From: a bacterium
Lineage (GTDB): Bacteria > Vulcanimicrobiota > Vulcanimicrobiia > Eremiobacterales > Eremiobacteraceae
Direction: 5' to 3'
Assembly: GCA_902812405.1 (NCBI GenBank)
Contig: CADDZI010000004.1
Span: forward strand, 21,100 to 85,099
DNA: 64,000 bases
This document shows positions 9,601 to 17,322 of this stretch, one piece after another. Position 1 is the stretch's first letter; every line of letters starts with the position of its first letter. Position numbers and translations under genes: made by a program. Below the pieces are notes generated by a model, which did not search any database, was not told the DNA's origin, and was given only the letters and a program-made list of their open reading frames with translations.

Positions 9601-9962
9601 GTGCCGACCGAGTTGGTTTGGTCGCCGAAGACCGTGACACCCGCGATAACTCTCGGCTCGTAACCTGCCGCGCGAATGGTCACCGTGTAGGTGTCCACGC
9701 TCATGCCGAGTATGGTGAAGGACCCCTTGGAGTCGGTGGTGGCGGTGTATCTGCCGCTGGGAGACACCGCGGTCACGATCGCCCCCGCAATGGGAGCTCT
9801 GGTATCGGCATTCACCACGATACCGTCCAACGTGCCGTACACGCCACCGGCAGCGAGGACCCTATCGGACACGATACCTATCAGAACCGCAGAGCAGAAA
9901 ATTGCACAGACTACCCGCAACAGGGCGACGCGCCGCCGCCTACCTACAGCCTCGTTTCGCAT
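6654..9962 (-). CDS. TonB-dependent receptor with N-terminal carboxypeptidase-regulatory-like domain
   Basis: A 1102-residue outer-membrane receptor. A signal peptide (about 1-38) is followed by a carboxypeptidase-regulatory-like beta-sandwich (about 42-128; GTLDGIVVNADTRAPIAGA), a plug domain (about 140-260; TDAYTVNTQQI, then IPGVTLTNNNTPFSSSVTIRG), and a long barrel rich in aromatic-Gly-Asn segments ending in the expected aromatic terminus QFYYQWAL. No TonB box is obvious. The overall plan resembles SusC-like and Oar-like receptors. The substrate is unknown; its operon partner is the lipoprotein at 5244-6641. Three or more Cys-containing loops (GCGGRYNPVTDPCALV) could form external disulphides. 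About 300 bp of upstream sequence without a gene should contain the promoter. Confidence 0.9.
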   Translation of the reverse strand: MRNEAVGRRRRVALLRVVCAIFCSAVLIGIVSDRVLAAGGVYGTLDGIVVNADTRAPIAGAIVTAVSPSGRYTATTDSKGSFTILGMSVDTYTVTIRAAGYEPRVIAGVTVFGDQTNSVGTVALAHQIKTLGRVVVGGVASAYQPTQTTDAYTVNTQQIAQSTGREGSSNENAALLAIPGVTLTNNNTPFSSSVTIRGGAAAEVGYQYDGVPFKEPFLGLNGSNGLMNGAASIQVVEGAGDATQGEVGSGVINVIPQRGAGPGSGILNFGVGGPNFYHQAAFNYGFSTPNDRFSEYIAYNGERSAPYNGYHFTPINEYGNYFATTYLMNDQLTNNFFVKFGGGLTQQLQILYTNIEQQGYQGVTGCGGRYNPVTDPCALVYYPYDQLTQGLLQFLTGYTPQQYASLIGLGPGVPTVNAPISSPQQNFSNQTTFLKLEYDNNVSPTTYVALRYYNWNDLQNFDDQYTLGPWGSGFPGISAAGYTGGQTVGTNLDVLHQFGSNLTVTLNGQYNVLYPEFTTFEPQLTMIGLFGTGLMNQPDPSDWLPGGYIFNIFCPGVSWTSGPAPSCLPRMPSWGINYNKSTFQNWGTGIRFQYNPNDRLRLDLGVRDEGQIRHWFSQLDAYGQGVPPTGCSVQVFPCPAGNTVRITNPFDIPAALWLTEPTVLQPRGAISWQMGPNDAIRVGYGRSAVFSDAQTGGTPFYAYGLAPYMKIPPKPGATCGWTSPAFGTQVFPCPSYGAQLYWEGDNLEAPDAENLPPAVYTNYDLSYNHLFANGWGLRVTPFFKEGTSLPTFYLLNPVLGIFAISNKGFNKTTGVEVGVTTPQRALGFSGFFAATYQNVLSSTPPFTVAETTVPLQSLASLQLGDVYRAGYVSPFALRIGGVENFRDGFSISPQVEVNIGYPYSAGNLIAGCLLFAPSGVCLHYANVPQIDMGAGITPGQSSLIGSSPGSSISTNYYDPAYPGSVTNPNIAATRGTPATAMNGGILSHYNVYGNLTLQYRHGRSTMGVQLVNLFGNAWVNSVPAINTWYQPVANGLSGPQTGVNSCINQTGPNIRGCYPTVPKDSYAFTNGAYLLSNGNFTGVPTFGPIQPFNVQFYYQWAL

Positions 9963-10270
9963 CGCATCATCTTCCTCTCTGGCTGCAAATGGGCAAACGC
10001 GACCAAGAGCCGTCTAGCAGTCTAGGGCTCTCATCGCGTTTCGTTATTGAGGTACCGCATTCGCTCTCGCTCATGCCTGTCACGCTTCCCGAGAGCAACA
10101 AGTAGGCGAATCGTTCTGTGCGCTTGGGGCATGCCCCTTCCGGGGGTGTTCGGCGGCGTGAAGTGCCGAGACCTGTGCGCGGCGCTCGCCGCAATCCAAC
10201 ACGCCGCCGCGTAGCGCCCGACCGAAGGTTGCTGTGTGTGGCGACCGCAGGTCGCCCGCCCCCAACCGTA
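9963..10270. other. Non-coding upstream region of the TonB receptor operon
   Basis: About 300 bp without a supported gene. It should include the minus-strand promoter of the TonB receptor operon, but I cannot pick out a convincing -35/-10 pair. It borders the eroded zone that runs to about 14.9 kb. Confidence 0.4.
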
Positions 10271-10389
10271 TCTTAGCAAGGCATCCGCTGCGATTGAAGT
10301 CGCCACGCCGGACATGACATGTGAAACGTGTCTCGATCTCGGGCGTCGTCACGGTGCACGTCGGCGGAACGCGCTGCTCGCCGCATTCC

Positions 10390-10975
10390 GACCCGGCGCC
10401 GCAGCAAAAAGTAAAAACCCAAAAGCCGCTCGAGAAACTCATCTGCCTTCTTGCTGCGGTCGTTATACGCGATTGCTTCCTTGCCGATGAGGAGCGTCAT
10501 GTATGCCAGCTTGGCTCGCTCATCGCCGGTCATTTCGTGGCGGTAGTTCGGATTGAAGGTGTTGACCTGCACGATGCCGCCCCCAAAAGCGGCTGTGCCG
10601 CGCTGCGCCGTCCTCGAATGGAAGCTCCTGGTAGTTGATGCGAAAGCCGCCCGGCCGCTCGCGATCTCCCGGCTCCGAGGATCGCTCGCCCGTGCTTTTG
10701 CCGTGAGGCGCGCTGCGGCCGCTAGCCTCCGGCTGCCGCTGGACCGAGCGCGCCCTGCCGCCTGGAAACTCGAGGTCGCAAAACTCGTCCAAGCTCAAAA
10801 TCTCGCGAGCCAGCTCCAGGGCGCGTCGCGACAGCGCAGACAGCGTTTTCTCGTCCTCGCGCCGCCGGAACTCGGCTAGTTCGGCTTCGAGGGTCGGACG
10901 GACTTTGTCGAGGGCGTCCAAGAAAGCCACCCACTCCTCGAGCTTTTCAACCCCGACGGATCCTTGAAGCCAGAC
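10390..10975 (-). pseudogene. Remnant of a large ATPase-like protein (C-terminal part)
   Basis: Two minus-strand segments read as one protein only if a frameshift is corrected near 10590. The first (about 10975 down to 10590) gives [20 protein letters not shown], then NYQELPFEDGAARHSRF. A run of Gs changes the frame, and the second (about 10590 down to 10390) continues GGGIVQVNTFNPNYRHEM and TLLIGKEAIAYND. There is no start and no N-terminal domain. The pattern 'short strand, VN-x-x-NPxY, long helix with LIxKE' recalls the C-terminal end of Hsp90-like ATP-binding proteins, but this is a weak family guess. The frameshift and missing N-terminus are seen directly. Confidence 0.6.
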
Positions 10976-11028
10976 GTGGCTGCGGCGGCGCCCCGGGGAG
11001 AAGACTACGCGGTCATCGTCTGGATGCC

Positions 11029-11152
11029 GACTTTGACGTGACGGAGCGCTTTCTCGACCATGTCGTCAACAAAAAAACCGACTTCGTGCGCGTGTACCTG
11101 CCGCCCGATGCCAACACCCTGCTCTGCGTTGCAGACCATTGCTGCCTCTCGC
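11029..11152 (+). pseudogene. xfp: Phosphoketolase (xfp) fragment
   Basis: About 40 codons on the plus strand read [20 protein letters not shown] and [17 protein letters not shown], a close match to the conserved C-terminal segment of xylulose-5-phosphate/fructose-6-phosphate phosphoketolase (HVVNKK...[17 protein letters not shown]). The full enzyme has about 790 residues; nothing else of it is present. Homology stops just before an acetate kinase fragment. The two are often neighbours in phosphoketolase operons, where the kinase turns the product acetyl phosphate into acetate and ATP. This is a deletion remnant. Confidence 0.85.
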
Positions 11153-11164
11153 CGGCACCGATGC

Positions 11165-11480
11165 GCGAGCGCGCCAAGCCGTCGATCTATTCATCTGCCA
11201 ACTCGTGAAGCACCTGGGAGCGATGATGCCGTTCTCGGAGGACTCGATGTGCTCGTGTTCAGAGGCGGTATTGGGGAGCACTCGGGGAGCATTCCGGCGA
11301 GGGCGTATTCGGCCTTGAGCTAGGTCGGACTCATCGTGATCGAAGAGGCAAATGCACGGGGAGCAGAAATCATCTCACAACCTGACAGTCGCGTCGACGT
11401 GCGAGGGATGCGATCGGACGAGAACTACGTGATTCGCCCGGCACACAGCCGACACGATCCAGGCCCATCCAGGCGCTATC
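11165..11480 (+). pseudogene. ackA: Acetate kinase (ackA) fragment
   Basis: The C-terminal third of acetate kinase in at least three reading frames. The blocks, in order, are [20 protein letters not shown]; after a frameshift, AVLGGLDVLVFRGGIGEHSG (family signature LGGLDALVFTGGIGE); then IVIEEANARGAEIISQPDSR; and, after another shift, ARHTADTIQAHPGAI (family C-terminal EELMIARDT-like). The N-terminal two thirds are missing. Several frameshifts and an internal stop at about 11321 make it non-functional. Confidence 0.87.
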
Positions 11481-11490
11481 GTAATCTTCC

Positions 11491-11869
11491 GCCGAGCGCA
11501 CCGTAAGCGTGCTGTCGAAGACAGGGTAGGGACCAGGCGGGGATGGTTCCCAGTGCACCCGCCATGGCTGATCGAGGTGTCTGGGGATCCGTGGCCGGTG
11601 CGAACGTCACCGCAACGTCCTTTTCCACGTTCAATTCACCCGGAATCTTCACCCGCAGGCGCATAGACTGGGTTCCCCTCGTCTGGTCTGACCAGTGATT
11701 GCGGATGCAAGGTAGCGGCGTGCCTGGGAATACGGGCACGCAATCAGCCGAGTTTCAATCACGTCTGGGATCACAACCCCCCGCAGCAGACATCTTCGCA
11801 GAACGTCGCCCAAGTCATGTAGGTGATGAGTCGCAGAGGAACGTGGGGTCAGTGCACTGACGGTGCAGA
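11491..11869. other. Eroded intergenic region, no gene recognised
   Basis: Between the ackA remnant and the second 3'-end repeat. A minus-strand stretch around 11540-11670 (MRLRVKIPGELNVEKDVAVT...) reads protein-like for about 45 codons but has no recognisable family or start context. I treat it as possible debris. Confidence 0.35.
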
Positions 11870-11954
11870 GAGGCTCACGGCAACAAGCGCCGCGTCGTCG
11901 TGCAAAGCGGTTGACGTTACTGGGCGTCAGGACTCGGACTGGGCGTTGGGATCT
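11870..11954. repeat. Dispersed 3'-end repeat, copy 2 (longest)
   Basis: This 85-bp copy joins the left flank shared with copy 3 (GAGGCTCACGG...) and the right flank shared with copy 1. The right end encodes, on the minus strand, the last eight codons and stop of the response regulator. The left part, read on the plus strand, gives GNKRRVVVQSG-stop, equivalent to the permease tail encoded by copy 1. Confidence 0.9.
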
Positions 11955-12670
11955 TTCGCCATTTTGTATCCCACGCCGAAGACCGTCAGCAGATAACGCG
12001 GGTTGCTGGGGTCAGCCTCTATCTTACGGCGTATGTTCGCGATATGACGATCGATTGTACGCTCGAAGACCTCGAGGTCTTCGCCCTTTGCCTGGTCGAG
12101 CAAGTGCGTGCGGGTGAAGGTCCGCCCCGGGTGGGCCACCAGAATCTCTAGGATGCGAAATTCCGTCGGTGTCAGGTTCACTTCACGGCCGTCGACGGTC
12201 ACGACGTGCTCCTCGGTATCGATCTCTAAACGCCCGATGACGAGGCGACGACCTGCGCTGCCAGCTTCGGCTGACGATACACGAGCCGGTGCCGCCGGCA
12301 GCGAGCGCTCCAAACGTCGCAGCACCGTTTTGACGCGCGCTACGACTTCGCGCGGACTGAACGGCTTGACGATGTAATCGTCCGCACCGAGCTCCAAGCC
12401 GAGCACTCGGTCTACCTCCTCGGCGCGCGCCGTGAGCATGATGATGGGCGTGTCGGCGTGTGCTCGTAGGCGATGGAAGACGTCCACACCTGAAAGTCCC
12501 GGTAACTTCAGGTCCAAGATGACCAGATCGGGTCGCTCGGTTTTGAACTTCTCGACGGCCGCCAAGCCGTCATACGCCTTGACGACGGTAAAGTCTTCGT
12601 CGGCGAGATAACGCTCCAGTATCCCAGCGATCTCCGGCTCATCATCCACAACAAGGATTTTACCAGCCAT
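11927..12670 (-). CDS. OmpR/PhoB-family response regulator
   Basis: A DNA-binding response regulator of 247 residues. The receiver domain spans about 1-118, with acidic pocket DDE (9-11), phospho-acceptor Asp53 (VILDLKLPG), a Thr in LTARAEE and Lys102 (IVKPF). After a 25-residue Ala/Ser-rich linker comes a winged-helix domain (LTPTEFRILEILVAHPGRTF...HIANIRRKI...GVGYKM). It is the best partner for the sensorless kinase at 14916-15632, though about 2.2 kb of debris separates them and hemN debris lies between on the other strand. The last residues (DPNAQSES) lie in the dispersed 3'-end repeat, so its original C-terminus may have been replaced. Core residues are complete and it looks functional. 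Confidence 0.92.
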   Translation of the reverse strand: MAGKILVVDDEPEIAGILERYLADEDFTVVKAYDGLAAVEKFKTERPDLVILDLKLPGLSGVDVFHRLRAHADTPIIMLTARAEEVDRVLGLELGADDYIVKPFSPREVVARVKTVLRRLERSLPAAPARVSSAEAGSAGRRLVIGRLEIDTEEHVVTVDGREVNLTPTEFRILEILVAHPGRTFTRTHLLDQAKGEDLEVFERTIDRHIANIRRKIEADPSNPRYLLTVFGVGYKMAKDPNAQSES

Positions 12671-13354
12671 GACTACCCTCGACCGTGTGGAGGCGGTCCA
12701 GCCATTCCTCCCGGCGCGGTGATCTTGGGGTTATCAAGCAGTCTGGCGGCAGCCGATAGAACCGAGTTGGCGATAGGAACTCCCCAGGCTGGACCGGTGA
12801 CGCCCACTACGCCGCAGGCCGGCGGTGCTGCGACAATGATGGAGAGACGCGCACAGCTCATCGTGCTTCTCCTTGTCTCCCGCTTGCCGCGCCAGAGAAC
12901 GTGTCCCTTTGGAGCGTCGCTGCACCAGCCAGCGCCCCGCTGTGACTCGGCTTGGCGGAACTTCAACCCCGCTTTGCACCACCGCCTTGCTGTCGCATAT
13001 CTCCCTGACTCCGGGGAAGTGGCTTACCTCCAAAAGGACGCCTTGCCTGCGGCTCTTTGGGAGGAAAGTCTTTCTTCACGAACCCTTCCTAAAGGCTGCC
13101 CAATCTGCGAGCAGGCTTTGGTCACAAGGGCACGCCCCAGCTATGGAAACGCAGGAAATCTCGATCCTCCCGATGTCCTCCCCTGAAGGCGCGGATAGGA
13201 TAGCCGGGTGATTTGCAGGCTTCCACCCGGCACGTGCGCGTCTATGCCCGCCAGGCGCATCCAGATCCGGGTGGGCGCAGAAAGTTGGGCACCTTTGGCA
13301 CCCGAAAAACGACCCCGCAGCACACGCGCGGCATGCAACACGTCCAGCGCACAC
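12671..13354. other. Region without a supported gene
   Basis: About 680 bp between the response regulator and the SRPBCC gene. Short reading frames on both strands lack family features. A plus-strand stretch around 13010-13190 (GEVAYLQKDALPAALWEE, METQEISILP) faintly recalls a cyclic-nucleotide-binding regulator, too weakly to call. The region belongs to the eroded zone and should also hold the response regulator's promoter. Confidence 0.4.
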
Positions 13355-13846
13355 ATGGGTAGTATTCATGAGCGAGTCACCGCACACGTGCCCTTTTCCC
13401 GCGCACCAGAGTACCTGGGGGGCTACATCCGTGATGTTCAATCCCACAGTGGCAGGATCATACTCTCGGTTAAGCTGCCTCTTGAGCGCGTGGGCGTCGA
13501 CCGTTGCCCAGAACTATCAAAAGCGATGTGTGTCTACTTCGGCCCATCCCATGCCGCCCACGGTCCCGCTCACCGAACGGCAATCTCTTGGGAGCCTGCA
13601 GGCGGCGGAGTATTTCCCCGTTTCAAAGGATCCCTTGGCGTGGAAGCTGGTGAGCGCGGCGAGTGCTGCCACCTCACGCTTGAGGGTGATTATGACCCAC
13701 CCGTGGGGCGTATCGGTGATGCATTCGACGTGCTGCTGGGCCGGCACATCGCGCGGGTGACCGCCCGCAACCTCTTGGACGAGATCACGATGATGATGGA
13801 ATCCCTGCACGGCCATCGGCTTCCTCCACGCCGGGAAAGATCATGA
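13355..13846 (+). CDS. SRPBCC/START-like domain protein
   Basis: A 163-residue protein starting at ATG 13355. It has the long C-terminal amphipathic helix (RNLLDEITMMMESLHGHR) and alternating beta strands (HLTLEGDYDPPVGRIGDAFD) typical of small SRPBCC (polyketide cyclase/dehydrase-like) proteins, which bind lipids or other hydrophobic molecules. It is followed within 30 bp by the hemN remnant on the same strand, so it may once have been in an operon with an oxygen-independent coproporphyrinogen oxidase. The frame is open and uninterrupted in an otherwise decayed zone. The function is not known. Confidence 0.65.
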   Translation: MGSIHERVTAHVPFSRAPEYLGGYIRDVQSHSGRIILSVKLPLERVGVDRCPELSKAMCVYFGPSHAAHGPAHRTAISWEPAGGGVFPRFKGSLGVEAGERGECCHLTLEGDYDPPVGRIGDAFDVLLGRHIARVTARNLLDEITMMMESLHGHRLPPRRERS

Positions 13847-13869
13847 CAAGAGCATCATTCCCAGCAGAG

Positions 13870-14860
13870 GCCGCAATTCCTGCAGTGCTACGATCGTCCG
13901 CTGCCCCGCTACACCAGCTATCCTCCGGCGACGGTGTGGCGTGACGACCCCATGGAGGCTCGGGAACAGATTGAAGAGGCTACAGCCGCGGCAGACGGTG
14001 TCGCACTTTACATCCATATCCCGTTTTGCCAGTCGCTGCGCTGGTACTGTGCATGCAATCGCTTCATTACCAAAGACGCAGCTCTCGTCGACGGGTATCT
14101 CGATGCCGTGGGGCAGGAATTGGATGCCGTCGTGGACCGTGTTGGGCCTGCGCGGGTCAACTGGCTTCACTGGGCGGCGGCACGCCCAAGAGCAGATATG
14201 GCGCCTCTTCTATATATACGGCAGCCTCCCGGTTGACGCTGGTGCCAGACGCGGAGCTGTCCATCGAAATTGATCCTTGACTGGCGACGCGCACTCAGAT
14301 GGCGCAGTTCGCAGCGCTTGGCTTCGACCGCGTCTGCCTCGGGGTACAAGACTTTCAGGAAGCGACAGGACGGGCCGTCAACCGGTTGCAGTCCTATGAG
14401 CAGACCAAGTCCGCCGTCGCATGGGCCCGCGAGTTTGGCATCCCAAGTGTGGGGATCGATCTCATATACGGATTGCCCTTGCAGACACGGGCGTCCTTTG
14501 CCAGAACGATTGACGACGTCCTCCGGCTACGGCCTGAACGCATCGCAGTGTACTCCTATGCCCACGTTCCGTGGGTAAACCACGCGCAGCGCACCTGCGA
14601 ACAACTCCTACCGGGCCGGGTTGAGAAGTTCGGAATGATTATCGATGCGATCGGGACGCTCACCGCCGTCGGGTATGTTCAGGTGGGGATCGATCACTTT
14701 GCAGCCCGGCACGATGCCCTGGCGGCGGCCGGCCAGGGGGAAAGTGACGCGTACCTTCATGGGCTATTCACCTCGCCGCGCGGGTGTCCTCATCGGCGTC
14801 GGTGCAAATGCCATTTCCACTTCTTGCGATGCCTTCGCCGCGAGACGCCCCTGCCGGCAC
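13870..14860 (+). pseudogene. hemN: Oxygen-independent coproporphyrinogen III oxidase (hemN) pseudogene
   Basis: Homology to HemN runs in order across three frames. It begins YDRPLPRYTSYPPATVW, reaches the radical-SAM region ALYIHIPFCQSLRWYCACNR, shifts frame at about 14170 into LHWGGGTPK and LTLVPDAELSIEIDP, meets a stop at 14278-14280, continues FDRVCLGVQDFQEATGRAVN and IDLIYGLPLQT, then shifts again near 14755 into FMGYSPRRAGVLIGVGANAI. The cluster-binding CxxxCxxCxC is broken because its second Cys is Arg (CQSLRWYCAC). HemN performs the anaerobic decarboxylation step of haem synthesis. With two or more frameshifts, a stop and a lost ligand it is dead. Confidence 0.9.
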
Positions 14861-14915
14861 AAACCCGTGACGCAGCCCGTTGGTTCAGGCCGACATCCTC
14901 GGCCCGTGTGCTTCT

Positions 14916-15632
14916 CTAGTGCGAAGCAGGGCAGGTGGTGCAGAGGTCCGTCACATGGCACGGCACCCCGGGTAGACGCACGGTGAAGAGGGCACCGCGC
15001 TGGCTGGCGGCAGTGACGCTGACGGAGCCGCCCTGAGCTTCAACTAGCCGTTTGACGATCGCGAGACCGTAGCCGCTTCCTGGAGCGTCGTGTCCCGCCG
15101 TACCGCGCACCTCGCGCTCGAAAATCCTCTCGCGCTCTCCTTCCGATACCCCCGGACCGGTATCCGAGATGCGCACCTCCAATTGTTCGGCCCTGCGCGT
15201 GCATTCGATGCTCACGCAGCCGCCGGCTGGTGTGTAACGGACGGCATTCACGATCAAGTTCATCACGATCTGGCTGATGCGTACGGGGTCCCCGTAGAAA
15301 TGCAAACACGGCGCGGCCGGGACAGGGCAGCGATGGACCGCGACGTGAACGTTCTTGGCCCGCGCCAGCCCTTCGACAGCCTGAAATTCCCGGTTCAAGA
15401 GTTCACACACATTGATCAGCCGGGGTTGTACCTGCATCGCTGTCGCCGCGGGCGAAGACGGCAATTCCGACACCAAAGCTTCAACCTGGTGCAGCGCTTG
15501 CAGCACGCTCCGCAGACGCTCGTGCGTGGGCTCGAGCTTGCCGTCAAGGAGACCTTCCACGTTGGCCCTGGCCACAGCCAGGGCATTGCGAATTTCGTGG
15601 ATCACCTCCGCCGCCGTCGGAAAGGCACTCAT
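14916..15632 (-). CDS. Sensorless histidine kinase
   Basis: A 238-residue soluble kinase consisting only of a dimerisation/phospho-acceptor domain (His12 in IHEIRNALA) and a HATPase domain with N box (QIVMNLIVNAVRYTP), G1 box (ISDTGPGVS), F region (FEREV) and G2 box (GSGYGLAIVKRL). There is no transmembrane segment, PAS or GAF domain, so any signal must come from a partner or from the short N-terminus. It is the last gene of the oxidase/cytochrome operon, about 40 bp after the cytochrome-barrel gene, which suggests it responds to the state of that electron-transfer chain. The likely cognate regulator is at 11927-12670. Three Cys near the C-terminus (PCHVTDLCTTCPASH) could bind a metal or act as redox switches. 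Confidence 0.87.
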   Translation of the reverse strand: MSAFPTAAEVIHEIRNALAVARANVEGLLDGKLEPTHERLRSVLQALHQVEALVSELPSSPAATAMQVQPRLINVCELLNREFQAVEGLARAKNVHVAVHRCPVPAAPCLHFYGDPVRISQIVMNLIVNAVRYTPAGGCVSIECTRRAEQLEVRISDTGPGVSEGERERIFEREVRGTAGHDAPGSGYGLAIVKRLVEAQGGSVSVTAASQRGALFTVRLPGVPCHVTDLCTTCPASH

Positions 15633-15673
15633 CGTGCCACCGGTTTTCGCCGCCGCGGCGTGTTATTCTTCGC

Positions 15674-16846
15674 TCAATCTCCGCGTCGCGGCCCGCCCAA
15701 GGTGGTTACGTACCACAGCTGGCCTTGCCACGACGGGGTCGCTCCTTGGTTCATCGTCGCCTGAACGTTCAGGATCAGACCATTGGCCAAGCGCTCGCTC
15801 ACGTGGTGAATGGCGAACCACGCGACATTTGCGTAGTCTGCGTGCATGACGTGCCCCAGACCATCGTCGGTATACTCATTGCGAAACGCCAAAATGACCT
15901 GATCGTGCAGCATGGGTTCGTACACTTCCGCCGTATAGGCGGTGTGATCGGCAGCTCCCAACCCGGCGCCCGCATGACCGTCGCGTCCACGCTGATAGAC
16001 GGCAAAGGCACCCGGAAGGCCGTTCACGGGATCGAGTTGCGCATAGCCGGCGGCGCCGCTATACCGGTCGGTCTGACCGTCGGAGGTCTGAAACGTCCCC
16101 GCGCCCCCATACGCCCCAAACTCGAATGGCTTGTATCCCAGCGCGTCGGTGAGCTGCCATTGCACCGTTTTTTCGGTCGTCGGACCCCAGTCGGTGGCGC
16201 CATTTGCGCCCCCAAGATCGGCGCTCCCGCCCAGGTAGCCGATACCGGCTGTCAACCAGCCGTGCGTGTACATCAACTTTGTACCCCAGCGGTTGGTGGA
16301 AAACGGCCAAACGTGTTCTCCGACCGTGATGCTGGGCGTGCCGAAGCCGGCCAAGTCGAAGAACTGGCTGAAGGGAGATGGGGCGGGTGGTTCCAGTTTC
16401 CCAATAAACAAGTGGCCGTCGCGGTGGAAGAGGTTGTTGTACGTCACCCACAGCGTGTCGGTGAAGCCTCCTTGGTCGGCGCTCGACACCCACTGCTGAG
16501 CGTGGAATGTCCAGTCGGTGCCGATGTAGCCGGCCGCATGGATCGCCAAATTACCCCACTGGATGCGATGAGGTTCGTTGGGATCCTGAGTATCGTAGAA
16601 GGGATTTTCTCCAACCCACAGCGGATCCGCCCTGTGAATGGTCCCAGGGTCGAGCGACGCGTAACCCGTCCGCTGCACGTAGCGGCCATAGGCGTTGAGC
16701 GCAGGCACGACCGTGTGGCACACTTGGCAGTCCATGCCATAGGCCTGGGCAAAAGGTGGCATGGCCGCGGTGGGCCGCATGGTCTCAACGACCCACGCTC
16801 CAGCCAGCACCAACGCGAGCAGGACGGCGGCGCGTGGCGAGGTCAC
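15674..16846 (-). CDS. Monohaem c-type cytochrome fused to an outer-membrane barrel (Cyc2-like)
   Basis: A 390-residue exported protein. The signal peptide (about 1-28) leads straight into MPPFAQAYGMDCQVCHTVVP, with one haem c motif CxxCH at residues 40-44 and the following LNAYGRYVQRTGY. The remaining 330 residues are amphipathic, aromatic and glycine-rich strands typical of a porin barrel. This plan, an N-terminal monohaem plug followed by a barrel, is that of Cyc2 fused cytochrome-porins, which oxidise Fe(II) at the cell surface; Cyc2 proteins are usually somewhat longer. Many uncharacterised proteins share the P-x-FA...CxxCH...LNxxGR motif, so the Cyc2 role is inference. The GTG start at 16846 overlaps the cupredoxin stop (GTGA), indicating translational coupling. 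Confidence 0.75.
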   Translation of the reverse strand: MTSPRAAVLLALVLAGAWVVETMRPTAAMPPFAQAYGMDCQVCHTVVPALNAYGRYVQRTGYASLDPGTIHRADPLWVGENPFYDTQDPNEPHRIQWGNLAIHAAGYIGTDWTFHAQQWVSSADQGGFTDTLWVTYNNLFHRDGHLFIGKLEPPAPSPFSQFFDLAGFGTPSITVGEHVWPFSTNRWGTKLMYTHGWLTAGIGYLGGSADLGGANGATDWGPTTEKTVQWQLTDALGYKPFEFGAYGGAGTFQTSDGQTDRYSGAAGYAQLDPVNGLPGAFAVYQRGRDGHAGAGLGAADHTAYTAEVYEPMLHDQVILAFRNEYTDDGLGHVMHADYANVAWFAIHHVSERLANGLILNVQATMNQGATPSWQGQLWYVTTLGGPRRGD

Positions 16847-17205
16847 GGTGTCACCACGACCGTGAGTGTCATATCCGGGTGGCCGGGACCGCAAACAATG
16901 GCGCAGTGCAAAACATACGTACCGGCTTTCTTGGGAGTGAACGTCACGAGTGTGAACGAGCCAATAGAGATCTTCGTGAGGGGTATGCCCAGCTCGTCGG
17001 ACTGAAGACCGTGGACGCCCGAAGCTGAGGTGAGCCGCAGTGTGGTCGGCTCATTTACGGGGATGGTGATTTTACTGGGTGTGAACTTCCAATTCGACGC
17101 GACAACATCAATGGTGGGATGTGCCGCCGCTGCAGTCCCTGCCGCCAGCATGCCGGCCGCAGCCAGGGTCAACGCCGCCATCCCCACACAAAATGCTCTC
17201 TTCAT
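16843..17205 (-). CDS. Secreted CuA-type cupredoxin
   Basis: A 120-residue exported copper protein. A signal peptide (about 1-28, cleavage near AAA-H) precedes a cupredoxin domain with a full CuA ligand set: His65 (GVHGLQ), then Cys101-x3-Cys105-x3-His109-x2-Met112 (CAIVCGPGHPDM). This is the binuclear site normally found in oxidase subunit II, here without a membrane anchor, so it is probably a soluble periplasmic electron carrier or an extra donor to the oxidase encoded upstream. It lies 103 bp after subunit I and overlaps the cytochrome-barrel gene by four bases. A GTG at 17220 is an alternative start. Confidence 0.87.
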   Translation of the reverse strand: MKRAFCVGMAALTLAAAGMLAAGTAAAAHPTIDVVASNWKFTPSKITIPVNEPTTLRLTSASGVHGLQSDELGIPLTKISIGSFTLVTFTPKKAGTYVLHCAIVCGPGHPDMTLTVVVTP

Positions 17206-17322
17206 GACTACCCCACGCACGCTTCGCGTGCATCCGTCAGGGGTCAGTCTGGCACGTCGAGACGGAGGTCGTGTGAAGGGCTTATGAACGTGGCGATTTT
17301 GGTCACACGAGGCCGGGGATGA

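Noticed and set aside
12873..13211. Possible CRP/FNR regulator remnant
   Set aside because: A few short similarities only (EVAYLQK, EISILP) in an eroded zone; not enough to name.
15725..17005. Long plus-strand open frame opposite the cytochrome-barrel and cupredoxin genes
   Set aside because: Antisense shadow; the minus-strand proteins have signal peptides, CxxCH and CuA motifs.
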